DNA of 64,000 nucleotides from Eutreptiella sp. 'Long Island Sound 2002' (Eukaryota; Euglenozoa; Euglenophyceae; Eutreptiales; Eutreptiaceae). The position numbers were made by a program, and so were the translations under genes. The notes beneath the pieces were generated by a model. That model was not told the DNA's origin, made no database searches, and saw only the letters and a list, made by a program, of their open reading frames with translations. The DNA lies in assembly GCA_964036045.1 (NCBI GenBank), contig OZ038382.1, positions 102,798,357 through 102,862,356 on the forward strand, in the 5' to 3' direction. Below, piece after piece: positions 46,106-59,105 of this stretch. The first letter of the stretch is position 1. Each line of letters opens with the position of its first letter.

Positions 46106-49100
46106 CACCACCAACATTCATCGCAAGGGGTATACACAACTGGACACGGGGTGTAGGGGCACGTGATGAATCTTGGAAGCGTGTACACCCCTCCACTATT
46201 CATTACGACAGGTATAGACCACACAAATGGGGGTGTAGCGCCACTGGATGAATGTTGGGAGGGTGTACACCGCTCCAGTATGCATTGCGAGTCACGTAGA
46301 CCCCTCGACAGTGGATATAGGGGCACGCGATGAACATTGGAAGGAAGTACAGGCCGAAAACATTGATGCCGAGGTGTATAGACCACTCGACAATGGGTAC
46401 AGGGGCGCGCGATCAATGTTGGAAGGGTGTACACCCCTCCAACCTTCATCGCGAGGGGTATAGACCACTCTACACGGGGTATAGAGGCACGCGATGAATG
46501 TTGGGTGTACACCGCTCCAAAATTCATCCCGAGGGGTATAGACCACTCGGCAAGAGATATGGGGGCACAAGATAAATGTTGGGAGGGTGTATACCCCTCC
46601 GAAATTCATCGTGAGGGGTACAGACCCCTCGACAGGGGGTATTGGGGCACGTGATGAGTATTCCAAGGGTCACACCCCTCCAACATTATTTGCGAGGGGT
46701 GTAGACCCCTATACAGGGGGTATAGGGGCACGCGATGAATGTTGGGTGTACACCGCCCCAACATGCATCGCGAGGGGTATAGACCCCTCGGCAGGCGGTA
46801 TAGGGGCACGAGATAAATGTTGCGAGGGTGCACACCGCTCCAACATTCATCGCGAAGGGTATAGACCCCTTGGTAGGGGGTATAGATGCACGGCATAAAT
46901 GTTGGAAGGGTGTATACCCCTCCAACATTCATCGCGAGGGGTATAGACCACTCGACAGGGGGTATAGGGGCACGCAATGAGTATTCCAAGGGTCACACCC
47001 CTCCAATATTCATCGCGAGGGGTATTGACCCCTAGGCAGGAGGTATAGGGGCATGCGATGAACGTTGGAACAAAGTACACCCCACCAACATTCATCGCAC
47101 ATAGTATAGACCAGTCAGCACAGGGTATAGGGACACGCGATGAATTTTGGAAGGGTGTAAACCCCTCCAACATTCATCACGACTGGTAAAGACCACTCAA
47201 ATGGGGGTGTAGCACCACACGATGAAGATTGGGAGGGTGTACACCGCTCCAATATTCATTGCGAGTCATGTAGACCCCGCGACAATGGATATAGGGGCAC
47301 GCGATGAATATTGGAAGGGTGTAAACCCTCCAACATTCATCGTGAGGGGCACAGACCCCTCGATAGGAGGTATCGGGGCACACGATGCATATTGGAAGGG
47401 TGTACAGCCCCCAAACTTTCGTCCGGAGGTGTGTCAACCACTCAACACAGGGTATAGAGGCACGCGATGAATATTGGAAGGGTCTAAATCCTCCAACATT
47501 CATCGCGAGGGGCATAGACCCCTCAATAGGGGGTATCAGGGCACGGGGCAAATATTGGAGGGGTGTACACCCCTCCAATATTCATCGCTAGTCCTGTAGA
47601 CCCCTCGACGATGGGTATAGGTGCACGCGATGAATATTGGAGGTGTACATCCCTCCAACCTTCATCGCGAGGGGTATAGACCACTCGATAGGGGGTGTAC
47701 GGGCACGCGATGAATGTTGGGTGTACACCGCTCCAACATTCATCACGAGGGGAATAGACCTTTGGGGAGGTGGTGTAGGGGCACGAGATGAATATTGGAA
47801 GGGTCGCACCCCGCAAACAATCATTGCGAGGGGTATAGAAGTGTAGACACGGGGTATAGGGGCATGCGATGAATATTGGAACAGTGTATACACCACCAAC
47901 ATTCATCGCAAGGGGTATACACAACTGGACACGGGGTGTAGGGGCACGTGATGAATCTTGGAAGCGTGTACACCCCTCCACTATTCATTACGACGGGTAT
48001 AGACCACACAAATGGGGGTGTAGCGCCACTGGATGAATGTTGGGAGGGTGTACACCGCTCCAATATGCATTGCGAGTCACGTAGACCCCTCGATAGTGGA
48101 TATAGGGGCACGCGATGAACATTGGAAGGATGTACGGGCCGAAAACATTGATGCCGAGGTGTATAGACCGACTCGACAATGGGTACGAGGGCGCGCGATC
48201 AATGTTGGAAGGGTGTACACCCCTCCAACCTTCATCGCGAGGAGTATAGACCACTCGACACGGGGTATAGGGGCACGCGATGAATGTTGGGTGTACACCG
48301 CTCCAAAATTCATCGCGAGGGGTATAGACCCCTCGGCAAGAGATATGGGGGCACAATATAAATGTTGGGAGGGTGTATACCCCTCCGAAATTCATCGTGA
48401 GGGGTACAGACCCCTCGACAGGGGGTATTGGGGCACGCAATGAGGATTCCAAGGGTCACACCCCTCCAACATTATTTGCGAGGGGTGTAGACCCCTATGA
48501 AGGGGGTAGAGGGGCACGCGATGAATGTTGGGTGTACACCGCCCCACCATTCATCGCGAGGGGTATAGACCCCTCGGCAGGCAGTATAGGGGCAAGAGAT
48601 AAATGTTGCGAGGGTGCACACCGCTCCAACATTCATCGCGAAGGGTATAGACCCCTTGGTAGGGGGTATAGATGCACGGCATAAATGTTGGAAGGGTGTA
48701 TGGCCCTCCAAAATTCATCGTGAGGGGTACAGACAGGGGGTATAGGGGCACGCGATGAATATTGGAAGGGTCACACCCCTCCAATATTATTTGCGAGGGG
48801 TGTAGACCCCTATACAGGGGGTATAGGGGCACGCGATGAATGTGGGGTGTACACCGCCCCACCATTCATCGCGAGGGGCCTACACCTGTGGGCAAGCGGT
48901 ATAGGGGCAAGACATAAATGTTGGGAGGGTGTATACCCCTCCAACATTCATCGTGAGGGGTATAGACCACTCAACAGGGGGTATAGAGGTGCGAGACTAA
49001 TATTGGAAGGGTCACACTCCTCCAACATTCGTCGTGAGGGGTATAGTCCCCTAGAAAGGGGGTATAGGGGCATCTGATGCATGTTGGGTGTACACCGCGC

Positions 49101-52100
49101 CAACATTCATCACGAGGGGTATAGACCTCTCGGCACGGGGTATAGGGGCACGCGATGAATGTTGGGTGTACACCGCCCCGGCATTCATCGCGAGGGGTAT
49201 AGACCTCCCACGAGGGGGTATAGGGGCACAGGATAAATGTTGGGAGGGTGTATACCCCTCCAACATTCATCGCGACGGGTGTAGACCACTCGACACGGGG
49301 TATAGGGGCACACGATGAATATTCGAAGGCTCCCACTGCTCCAACGTTCATCGCGAGGGGTATAGACCACTCCACAGGGGATATAGGGGTACCCGATGAA
49401 TAGTGGAAGGCTCGCACCCCTCCAACATTCATCGCGAGGGGTATAGACCCCTCAACAGGGGGTATAGAGGTGCGAGATCAATATTGGAAGGGTCACACTC
49501 CTCCAACATTCATCGTGAGGGGTATAGTCCCCTAGAAAGGGGGTATAGGGGCATCCGATGCATGTTGGGTGTACACCGCGCCAACATTCATCGCGAGGGG
49601 TATAGACCTCTCGGCACGGGGTATAGGGGCACGCGATGAATGTTGGGTGTGCACCGCCCCGGCATTCATCGCGAGGAGTATAGACCTCCCACGAGGGGGT
49701 ATAGGGGCACGGGATAAATGTTGGGAGGGTGTATACCCCTCCAACATTCATCGCGACGGGTATAGACCACCCGACACGGGGTATAGGGGCACACGATGAA
49801 TATTCGAAGGCTCCCACGGCTCCAACGTTCATCGCGAGGGGTATGGACCACTCCACAGGGGGTATAGGGGCGCGGGATCAATATTGGAAGGGTCACACCC
49901 CTCCAACATTCATCGCGAGGGGTAGAGACCACTCCACAAGGGGTATAGGGGCACGCAATGAATAGTGGAGGGCTCGCATCCCTCCAACATTCATCGCGAG
50001 TGGTATAGACCCCTCAGCAGGGAGTATGGGGGCACGCGATGAATGTTGGGTGTACACCGCTCCAACTTTCATCGCGAGGGGTATAGACCTCTCGCCAGGG
50101 GGTGGAGGGGGACGGTATAAATGTTGAGAGGGTGCATAGCCCTCCACCATTCATCCCTAGGGGTATAGACCACTCTACAGGGGGTACAGAGGCGCGGGAT
50201 CAATATTGGAAGGGTCACACCCCTCCAACATTCATCGCGAAGGGTATAGACCCCTTGGTAGGGGGTATAGATGCACGGCATAAATGTTGGAAGGGTGTAT
50301 GGCCCTCCAAAATTCATCGTGAGGGGTACAGACAGGGGGTACAGGGGCACGCGATGAATATTGGAAGGGTCACACCCCTCCAATATTATTTGCGAGGGGT
50401 GTAGACCCCTATACAGGGGGTATAGGGGCACGCGATGAATGTGGGGTGTACACCGCCCCACCATTCATCGCGAGGGGCCTACACCTGTGGTTAAGCGGTA
50501 TAGGGGCAAGACATAAATGTTGGGAGGGTGTATACCCCTCCAACATTCATCGCGAGGGGTATAGACCACTCAACAGGGGGTATAGAGGTGCGAGACTAAT
50601 ATTGGAAGGGTCACACTCCTCCAACATTCGTCGTGAGGGGTATAGTCCCCTAGAAAGGGGGTATAGGGGCATCTGATGCATGTTGGGTGTACACCGCGCC
50701 AACATTCATCACAAGGGGTATAGACCTCTCGGCACGGGGTATAGGGGCACGCGATGAATGTTGGGTGTACACCGCCCCGGCATTCATCGCGAGGGGTATA
50801 GACCTCCCACGAGGGGGTATAGGGGCACAGGATAAATGTTGGGAGGGTGTATACCCCTGCAACATTCATCGCGACGGGTGTAGACCACTCGACACGGGGT
50901 ATAGGGGCACACGATGAATATTCGAAGGCTCCCACTGCTCCAACGTTCATCGCGAGGGGTATAGACCACTCCACAGGGGATATAGGGGTACCCGATGAAT
51001 AGTGGAGGGCTCGCACCCCTCCAACATTCATCGCGAGGGGTATAGACCCCTCAACAGGGGGTATAGAGGTGCGAGATCAATATTGGAAGGGTCACACTCC
51101 TCCAACATTCATCGTGCGGGGTATAGTCCCCTAGAAAGGGGGTATAGGGGCATCCGATGCATGTTGGGTGTACACCGCGCCAACATTCATCGCGAGGGGT
51201 ATAGACCTCTCGGCACGGGGTATAGGGGCACGCGATGAATGTTGGGTGTGCACCGCCCCGGCATTCATCGCGAGGGGTATAGACCTCCCACGAGGGGGTA
51301 TAGGGGCACGGGATAAATGTTGGGAGGGTGTATACCCCTCCAACATTCATCGCAACGGGTATAGACCACCCGACACGGGGTATAGGGGCACACGATGAAT
51401 GTTCGAAGGCTCCCACATCTCCAACGTTCATCGCGAGGGGTATGGACCACTCCACAGGGGGTATAGGGGCGCGGGATCAATATTGGAAGGGTCACACCCC
51501 TCCAACATTCATCGCGAGGGGTAGAGACCACTCCACAAGGGGTATAGGGGCACGCAATGAATAGTGGAGGGCTCGCATCCCTCCAACATTCATCGCGAGT
51601 GGTATAGACCCCTCAGCAGGGAGTATGGGGGCACGCGATGAATGTTGGGTGTACACCGCTCCAACTTTCATCGCGAGGGGTATAGACCTCTCGCCAGGGG
51701 GTGGAGGGGGACGGTATAAATGTTGAGAGGGTGTATACCCCTCCACCATTCATCCCTAGGGGTATAGACCACTCTACAGGGGGTACAGAGGCGCGGGATC
51801 AATATTGGAAGGGTCACACCCCTCCAACATTCATCGCGAGGGGTCATGCGATGAACGTTGGAACAATGTACACCGCATCAACATTCATTGCAAGCGGTAT
51901 AGACCACTCGACACGTGGTATGGGGGCACGCGGTGGATCTTGGAAAGGTGTACAGCCCTCCAACATTCATCGCGACGGGTATAGACCATTCAAATGGGGG
52001 TGTAGCACCACACGATGAATATTGGGAGTTTGTAAACCGCTCCAATATTTATCGCGAGTCATGTAGACCCCTGGACAATGGATATAGGGGCATGCGATGA

Positions 52101-52115
52101 ATATTGGAACAGTGG
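46106..52115 (+). repeat. Palindromic satellite, fourth block
   Basis: Includes two 1600-bp sub-repeats marked by tatggccctccaaaattcat at 48699 and 50299. Confidence 0.92.
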
Positions 52116-52645
52116 ACCACCACCCCCCCCTAATTGACCCCCCCCGGAAGGCCCAAACCCCTAGGGGGGTCAATTAGGGGGGGGGGGGTCAATTAGGGGG
52201 GGGGTCAAATCCTCACCCCGACCGTTGGCCCTACATGGGGCCCCAATGGGCGAGCCACGTACAATGGTGCAAAACACCGGTTTCAATTAATTGCGGTACA
52301 AATAGGTCCTAGCAGAAAAGACATTTGCTAGTGGAAGTGCGAGACGTGCAACCGGGATGGAGCCACACTTTGCGATTACTACATTGCTCAGCAGAGCGAC
52401 GCAACAAGCGGTCACATTTCAAACAAATGAGAGGTCGTGGCTCCGCCTCTGGCTCCTCTTCATTGGGTTCCATTTCATTTGGTGTTTCCTCATTCCTTTC
52501 CTCTTCATCATTTTCAGATAGCACGGCCCGTGGGCCAAAGGCGAGAATGCCCTGTCTCATAGCGAAACCCTATGTGGCAGAGGGGAGTTGGGAAATCCCA
52601 AGGGGGTCAATTAGGGGGGGGGGTCAATTGGGGGGGGGGGTGGTA
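52116..52645 (-). mobile_element. 0.53-kb insert, copy 3
   Basis: Near identical to copies 1 and 2. Part of the 6.54-kb duplication, so it was copied with its surroundings and is not an independent insertion. Confidence 0.75.
52309..52560 (-). CDS. Small PHD/RING-like zinc-finger protein, copy 3
   Basis: As copy 1 with Pro81 to Leu (ending KCLFC). Confidence 0.55.
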   Translation of the reverse strand: MRQGILAFGPRAVLSENDEEERNEETPNEMEPNEEEPEAEPRPLICLKCDRLLRRSAEQCSNRKVWLHPGCTSRTSTSKCLFC

Positions 52646-55600
52646 TACACCACCAACATTCATCGCAAGGGGTATACACAACTGGACACGGGGTGTAGGG
52701 GCACGTGATGAATCTTGGAAGCGTGTACACCCCTCCACTATTCATTACGACAGGTATAGACCACACAAATGGGGGTGTAGCGCCACTGGATGAATGTTGG
52801 GAGGGTGTACACCGCTCCAGTATGCATTGCGAGTCACGTAGACCCCTCGACAGTGGATATAGGGGCACGCGATGAACATTGGAAGGATGTACGGGCCGAA
52901 AACATTGATCCCGAGGTGTATAGACCACTCGACAATGGGTACAGGGGCGCGCGATCAATGTTGGAAGGGTGTACACCCCTCCAACCTTCATCGCGAGGGG
53001 TATAGACCACTCTACACGGGGTATAGGGGCACGCGATGAATGTTGGGTGTACACCGCTCCAAAATTCATCCCGAGGGGTATAGACCACTCGGCAAGAGAT
53101 ATGGGGGCACAAGATAAATGTTGGGAGGGTGTATACCCCTCCGAAATTCATCGTGAGGGGTACAGACCCCTCGACAGGGGGTATTGGGGCACGTGATGAG
53201 TATTCCAAGGGTCACACCCCTCCAACATTATTTGCGAGGGGTGTAGACCCCTATACAGGGGGTATAGGGGCACGCGATGAATGTTGGGTGTACACCGCCC
53301 CACCATGCATCGCGAGGGGTATAGACCCCTCGGCAGGCGGTATAGGGGCACGAGATAAATGTTGCGAGGGTGCACACCGCTCCAACATTCATCGCGAAGG
53401 GTATAGACCCCTTGGTAGGGGGTATAGATGCACGGCATAAATGTTGGAAGGGTGTATACCCCTCCAACATTCATCGCGAGGGGTATAGACCACTCGACAG
53501 GGGGTATAGGGGCACGCAATGAGTATTCCAAGGGTCACACCCCTCCAATATTCATCGCGAGGGGTATTGACCCCTAGGCAGGAGGTATAGGGGCATGCGA
53601 TGAACGTTGGAACAAAGTACACCCCACCAACATTCATCGCACATAGTATAGACCAGTCAGCACAGGGTATAGGGACACGCGATGAATTTTGGAAGGGTGT
53701 AAACCCCTCCAACATTCATCACGACTGGTAAAGACCACTCAAATGGGGGTGTAGCACCACACGATGAATATTGGGAGGGTGTACACCGCTCCAATATTCA
53801 TTGCGAGTCATGTAGAACCCTCGACAATGGATATAGGGGCACGCGATGAATATTGGAAGGGTGTGAACCCTCCAACATTCATCGTGAGGGGCACAGACCC
53901 CTCGATAGGAGGTATCGGGGCACACGATGCATATTGGAAGGGTGTACAGCCCCCAAACTTTCATCCGGAGGTGTGTCAACCACTCAACACAGGGTATAGA
54001 GGCACGCGATGAATATTGGAAGGGTCTAAACCCTCCAACATTCATCGCGAGGGGCATAGACCCCTCAATAGGGGGTATCAGGGCACGGGGCAAATATTGG
54101 AGGGGTGTACACCCCTCCAATATTCATCGCTAGTCCTGTAGACCCCTCGACGATGGGTATAGGTGCACGCGATGAATATTGGAGGTGTACATCCCTCCAA
54201 CCTTCATCGCGAGGGGTATAGACCACTCGATAGGGGGTGTACGGGCACGCGATGAATGTTGGGTGTACACCGCTCCAACATTCATCACGAGGGGAATAGA
54301 CCTTTGGGGAGGTGGTGTAGGGGCACGAGATGAATATTGGAAGGGTCGCACCCCGCAAACAATCATTGCGAGGGGTATAGAAGTGTAGACACGGGGTATA
54401 GGGGCATGCGATGAATATTGGAACAGTGTATACACCACCAACATTCATCGCAAGGGGTATACACAACTGGACACGGGGTGTAGGGGCACGTGATGAATCT
54501 TGGAAGCGTGTACACCCCTCCACTATTCATTACGACGGGTATAGACCACACAAATGGGGGTGTAGCGCCACTAGATGAATGTTGGGAGGGTGTACACCGC
54601 TCCAATATGCATTGCGAGTCACGTAGACCCCTCGACAGTGGATATAGGGGCACGCGATGAACATTGGAAGGATGTACGGGCCGAAAAAATTGATGCCGAG
54701 GTGTATAGACCGACTCGACAATGGGTACGAGGGCGCGCGATCAATGTTGGAAGGGTGTACACCCCTCCAACCTTCATCGCGAGGGGTATAGACCACTCGA
54801 CACGGGGTATAGGGGCACGCGATGAATGTTGGGTGTACACCGCTCCAAAATTCATTGCGAGGGGTATAGACCCCTCGGCAAGAGATGTGGGGGCACAATA
54901 TAAATGTTGGGAGGGTGTATACCCCTCCGAAATTCACCGTGAGGGGTACAGACCCCTCGACAGGGGGTATTGGGGCACGTGATGAGTATTCGAAGGGTCA
55001 CACCCCTCCAACATTATTTGCGAGGGGTGTAGACCCCTATAAAGGGGGTAGAGGGGCACGCGATGAATGTTGGGTGTACACCGCCCCACCATTCATCGCG
55101 AGGGGTATAGACCCCTCGGCAGGCAGTATAGGGGCACGAGATAAATGTTGCGAGGGTGCACACCGCTCCAACATTCATCGCGAAGGGTATAGACCCCTTG
55201 GTAGGGGGTATAGATGCACGGCATAAATGTTGGAAGGGTGTATGGCCCTCCAAAATTCATCGTGGGGGGTACAGACAGGGGGTATAGGGGCACGCGATGA
55301 ATATTGGAAGGGTCACACCCCTCCAATATTATTTGCGAGGGGTGTAGACCCCTATACAGGGGGTATAGGGGCACGCGATGAATGTGGGGTGTACACCGCC
55401 CCACCATTCATCGCGAGGGGCCTACACCTGTGGGCAAGCGGTATAGGGGCAAGACATAAATGTTGGGAGGGTGTATACCCCTCCAACATTCATCGCGAGG
55501 GGTATAGACCACTCAACAGGGGGTATAGAGGTGCGAGACTAATATTGGAAGGGTCACACTCCTCCAACATTCGTCGTGAGGGGTATAGTCCCCTAGAAAG

Positions 55601-58600
55601 GGGGTATAGGGGCATCTGATGCATGTTGGGTGTACACCGCGCCAACATTCATCACGAGGGGTATAGACCTCTCGGCACGGGGTATAGGGGCACGCGATGA
55701 ATGTTGGGTGTACACCGCCCCGGCATTCATCGCGAGGGGTATAGACCTCCCACGAGGGGGTATAGGGGCACAGGATAAATGTTGGGAGGGTGTATACCCC
55801 TCCAACATTCATCGCGACGGGTGTAGACCACTCGACACGGGGTATAGGGGCACACGATGAATATTCGAAGGCTCCCACTGCTCCAACGTTCATCGCGAGG
55901 GGTATAGACCACTCCACAGGGGATATAGGGGTACCCGATGAATAGTGGAGGGCTCGCACCCCTCCAACATTCATCGCGAGGGGTATAGACCCCTCAACAG
56001 GGGGTATAGAGGTGCGAGATCAATATTGGAAGGGTCACACTCCTCCAACATTCATCGTGAGGGGTATAGTCCCCTAGAAAGGGGGTATAGGGGCATCCGA
56101 TGCATGTTGGGTGTACACCGCGCCAACATTCATCGCGAGGGGTATAGACCTCTCGGCACGGGGTATAGGGGCACGCGATGAATGTTGGGTGTGCACCGCC
56201 CCGGCATTCATCGCGAGGGGTATAGACCTCCCACGAGGTGGTATAGGGGCACGGGATAAATGTTGGGAGGGTGTATACCCCTCCAACATTCATCGCGACG
56301 GGTATAGACCACCCGACACGGGGTATAGGGGCACACGATGAATATTCGAAGGCTCCCACAGCTCCAACGTTCATCGCGAGGGGTATGGACCACTCCACAG
56401 GGGGTATAGGGGCGCGGGATCAATATTGGAAGGGTCACACCCCTCCAACATTCATCGCGAGGGGTAGAGACCACTCCACAAGGGGTATAGGGGCACGCAA
56501 TGAATAGTGGAGGGCTCGCATCCCTCCAACATTCATCGCGAGTGGTATAGACCCCTCAACAGGGAGTATGGGGGCACGCGATGAATGTTGGGTGTACACC
56601 GCTCCAACTTTCATCGCGAGGGGTATAGACCTCTCGCCGGGGGGTGGAGGGGGACGGTATAAATGTTGAGAGGGTGCATAGCCCTCCACCATTCATCCCT
56701 AGGGGTATAGACCACTCTACAGGGGGTACAGAGGCGCGGGATCAATATTGGAAGGGTCACACCCCTCCAACATTCATCGCGAAGGGTATAGACCCCTTGG
56801 TAGGGGGTATAGATGCACGGCATAAATGTTGGAAGGGTGTATGGCCCTCCAAAATTCATCGTGAGGGGTACAGACAGGGGGTATAGGGGCACGCGATGAA
56901 TATTGGAAGGGTCACACCCCTCCAATATTATTTGCGAGGGGTGTAGACCCCTATACAGGGGGTATAGGGGCACGCGATGAATGTGGGGTGTACACCGCCC
57001 CACCATTCATCGCGAGGGGCCTACACCTGTGGGCAAGCGGTATAGGGGCAAGACATAAATGTTGGGAGGGTGTATACCCCTCCAACATTCATCGCGAGGG
57101 GTATAGACCACTCAACAGGGGGTATAGAGGTGCGAGACTAATATTGGAAGGGTCACACTCCTCCAACATTCGTCGTGAGGGGTATAGTCCCCTAGAAAGG
57201 GGGTATAGGGGCATCCGATGCATGTTGGGTGTACACCGCGCCAACATTCATCACGAGGGGTGTAGACCTCTCGGCACGGGGTATAGGGGCACGCGATGAA
57301 TGTTGGGTGTACACCGCCCCGGCATTCATCGCGAGGGGTATAGACCTCCCACGAGGGGGTATAGGGGCACAGGATAAATGTTGGGAGGGTGTATACCCCT
57401 GCAACATTCATCGCGACGGGTGTAGACCACTCGACACGGGGTATAGGGGCACACGATGAATATTCGAAGGCTCCCACTGCTCCAACGTTCATCGCGAGGG
57501 GTATAGACCACTCCACAGGGGATATAGGGGTACCCGATGAATAGTGGAGGGCTCGCACCCCTCCAACATTCATCGCGAGGGGTATAGACCCCTCAACAGG
57601 GGATATAGAGGTGCGAGATCAATATTGGAAGGGTCACACTCCTCCAACATTCATCGTGCGGGGTATAGTCCCCTAGAAAGGGGGTATAGGGGCATCCGAT
57701 GCATGTTGGGTGTACACCGCGCCAACATTCATCGCGAGGGGTATAGACCTCTCGGCACGGGGTATAGGGGCACGCGATGAATGTTGGGTGTGCACCGCCC
57801 CGGCATTCATCGCGAGGGGTATAGACCTCCCACGAGGGGGTATAGGGGCACGGGATAAATGTTGGGAGGGTGTATACCCCTCCAACATTCATCGCGACGG
57901 GTATAGACCACCCGACACGGGGTATAGGGGCACACGATGAATATTCGAAGGCTCCCACAGCTCCAACGTTCATCGCGAGGGGTATGGACCACTCCACAGG
58001 GGGTATAGGGGCGCGGGATCAATATTGGAAGGGTCACACCCCTCCAACATTCATCGCGAGGGGTAGAGACCACTCCACAAGGGGTATAGGGGCACGCAAT
58101 GAATAGTGGAGGGCTCGCATCCCTCCAACATTCATCGCGAGTGGTATAGACCCCTCAGCAGGGAGTATGGGGGCACGCGATGAATGTTGGGTGTACACCG
58201 CTCCAACTTTCATCGCGAGGGGTATAGACCTCTCGCCAGGGGGTGGAGGGGGACGGTATAAATGTTGAGAGGGTGTATACCCCTCCACCATTCATCCCTA
58301 GGGGTATAGACCACTCTACAGGGGGTACAGAGGCGCGGGATCAATATTGGAAGGGTCACACCCCTCCAACATTCATCGCGAGGGGTCATGCGATGAACGT
58401 TGGAACAATGTACACCCCATCAACATTCATTGCAAGCGGTATAGACCACTCGACACGTGGTATGGGGGCACGCGGTGGATCTTGGAAAGGTGTACAGCCC
58501 TCCAACATTCATCGCGACGGGTATAGACCATTCAAATGGGGGTGTAGCACCACACGATGAATATTGGGAGTTTGTAAACCGCTCCAATATTTATCGCGAG

Positions 58601-59105
58601 TCATGTAGACCCCTGGACAATGGATATAGGGGCATGCGATGAATATTGGAAGGGTGAACACCCCCAAAACATTCATCCCGGGGTGTATAGACCACTCGAC
58701 ACGGGGTATAGGGGTAGGCGATGAATATTGGAAGCGTGTACACCCCTCCAATATTCACCGCAAGTTGGGGACACCCCTCGACAATGGGTATGGGTGCACG
58801 AGATGATTGTTTGGAAGGCTGTACATCCCTCCAACATTCATCGCGAGGGGTATAGAGCACTCCACACGGGCTACAGGGGCACGCGATGAATGTTGGGTGC
58901 ATACTGCCCCAACATTTATTGCGAGGGGTATAGACTTGTCGGCAAGGGGTATAGGCACGGGATAAATGTTGGGAGGGTGTATACCCCTCCAACATTCATA
59001 AGGAGGGCAATAGACCACCCGACACGGGGGTATAGGGGCACGCGATGAATATCGGAAGGGTCGCACCCCTCCAACATTCACCGCCAGGGGTATAGACCCC
59101 AAGAC
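52646..59105 (+). repeat. Palindromic satellite, fifth block
   Basis: Ends at about 59105, after which non-repetitive sequence begins. Confidence 0.92.

Larger units (their letters stand above)
45571..58660 (+). repeat. 6.54-kb higher-order repeat, two copies
   Basis: 45571-52115 recurs as 52116-58660, including the zinc-finger insert, the empty insertion site and both 1600-bp sub-repeats (markers at 55245 and 56845). Offset is 6542-6545 bp at several landmarks. Confidence 0.88.

Noticed and set aside
41224-59102. Dozens of 60-150 codon frames (Arg/Gly/Ile/Asp-rich or Thr/Pro/Tyr-rich)
   Set aside because: They are translations of the stop-poor satellite unit in several frames and both strands, with the unit period visible in the protein.
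38210-59105. CRISPR array, suggested by regularly spaced palindromic repeats
   Set aside because: There are no unique spacers: the whole 78-82 bp unit is repeated and diverges gradually, higher-order repeats are present, and there are no cas genes. This is satellite DNA.
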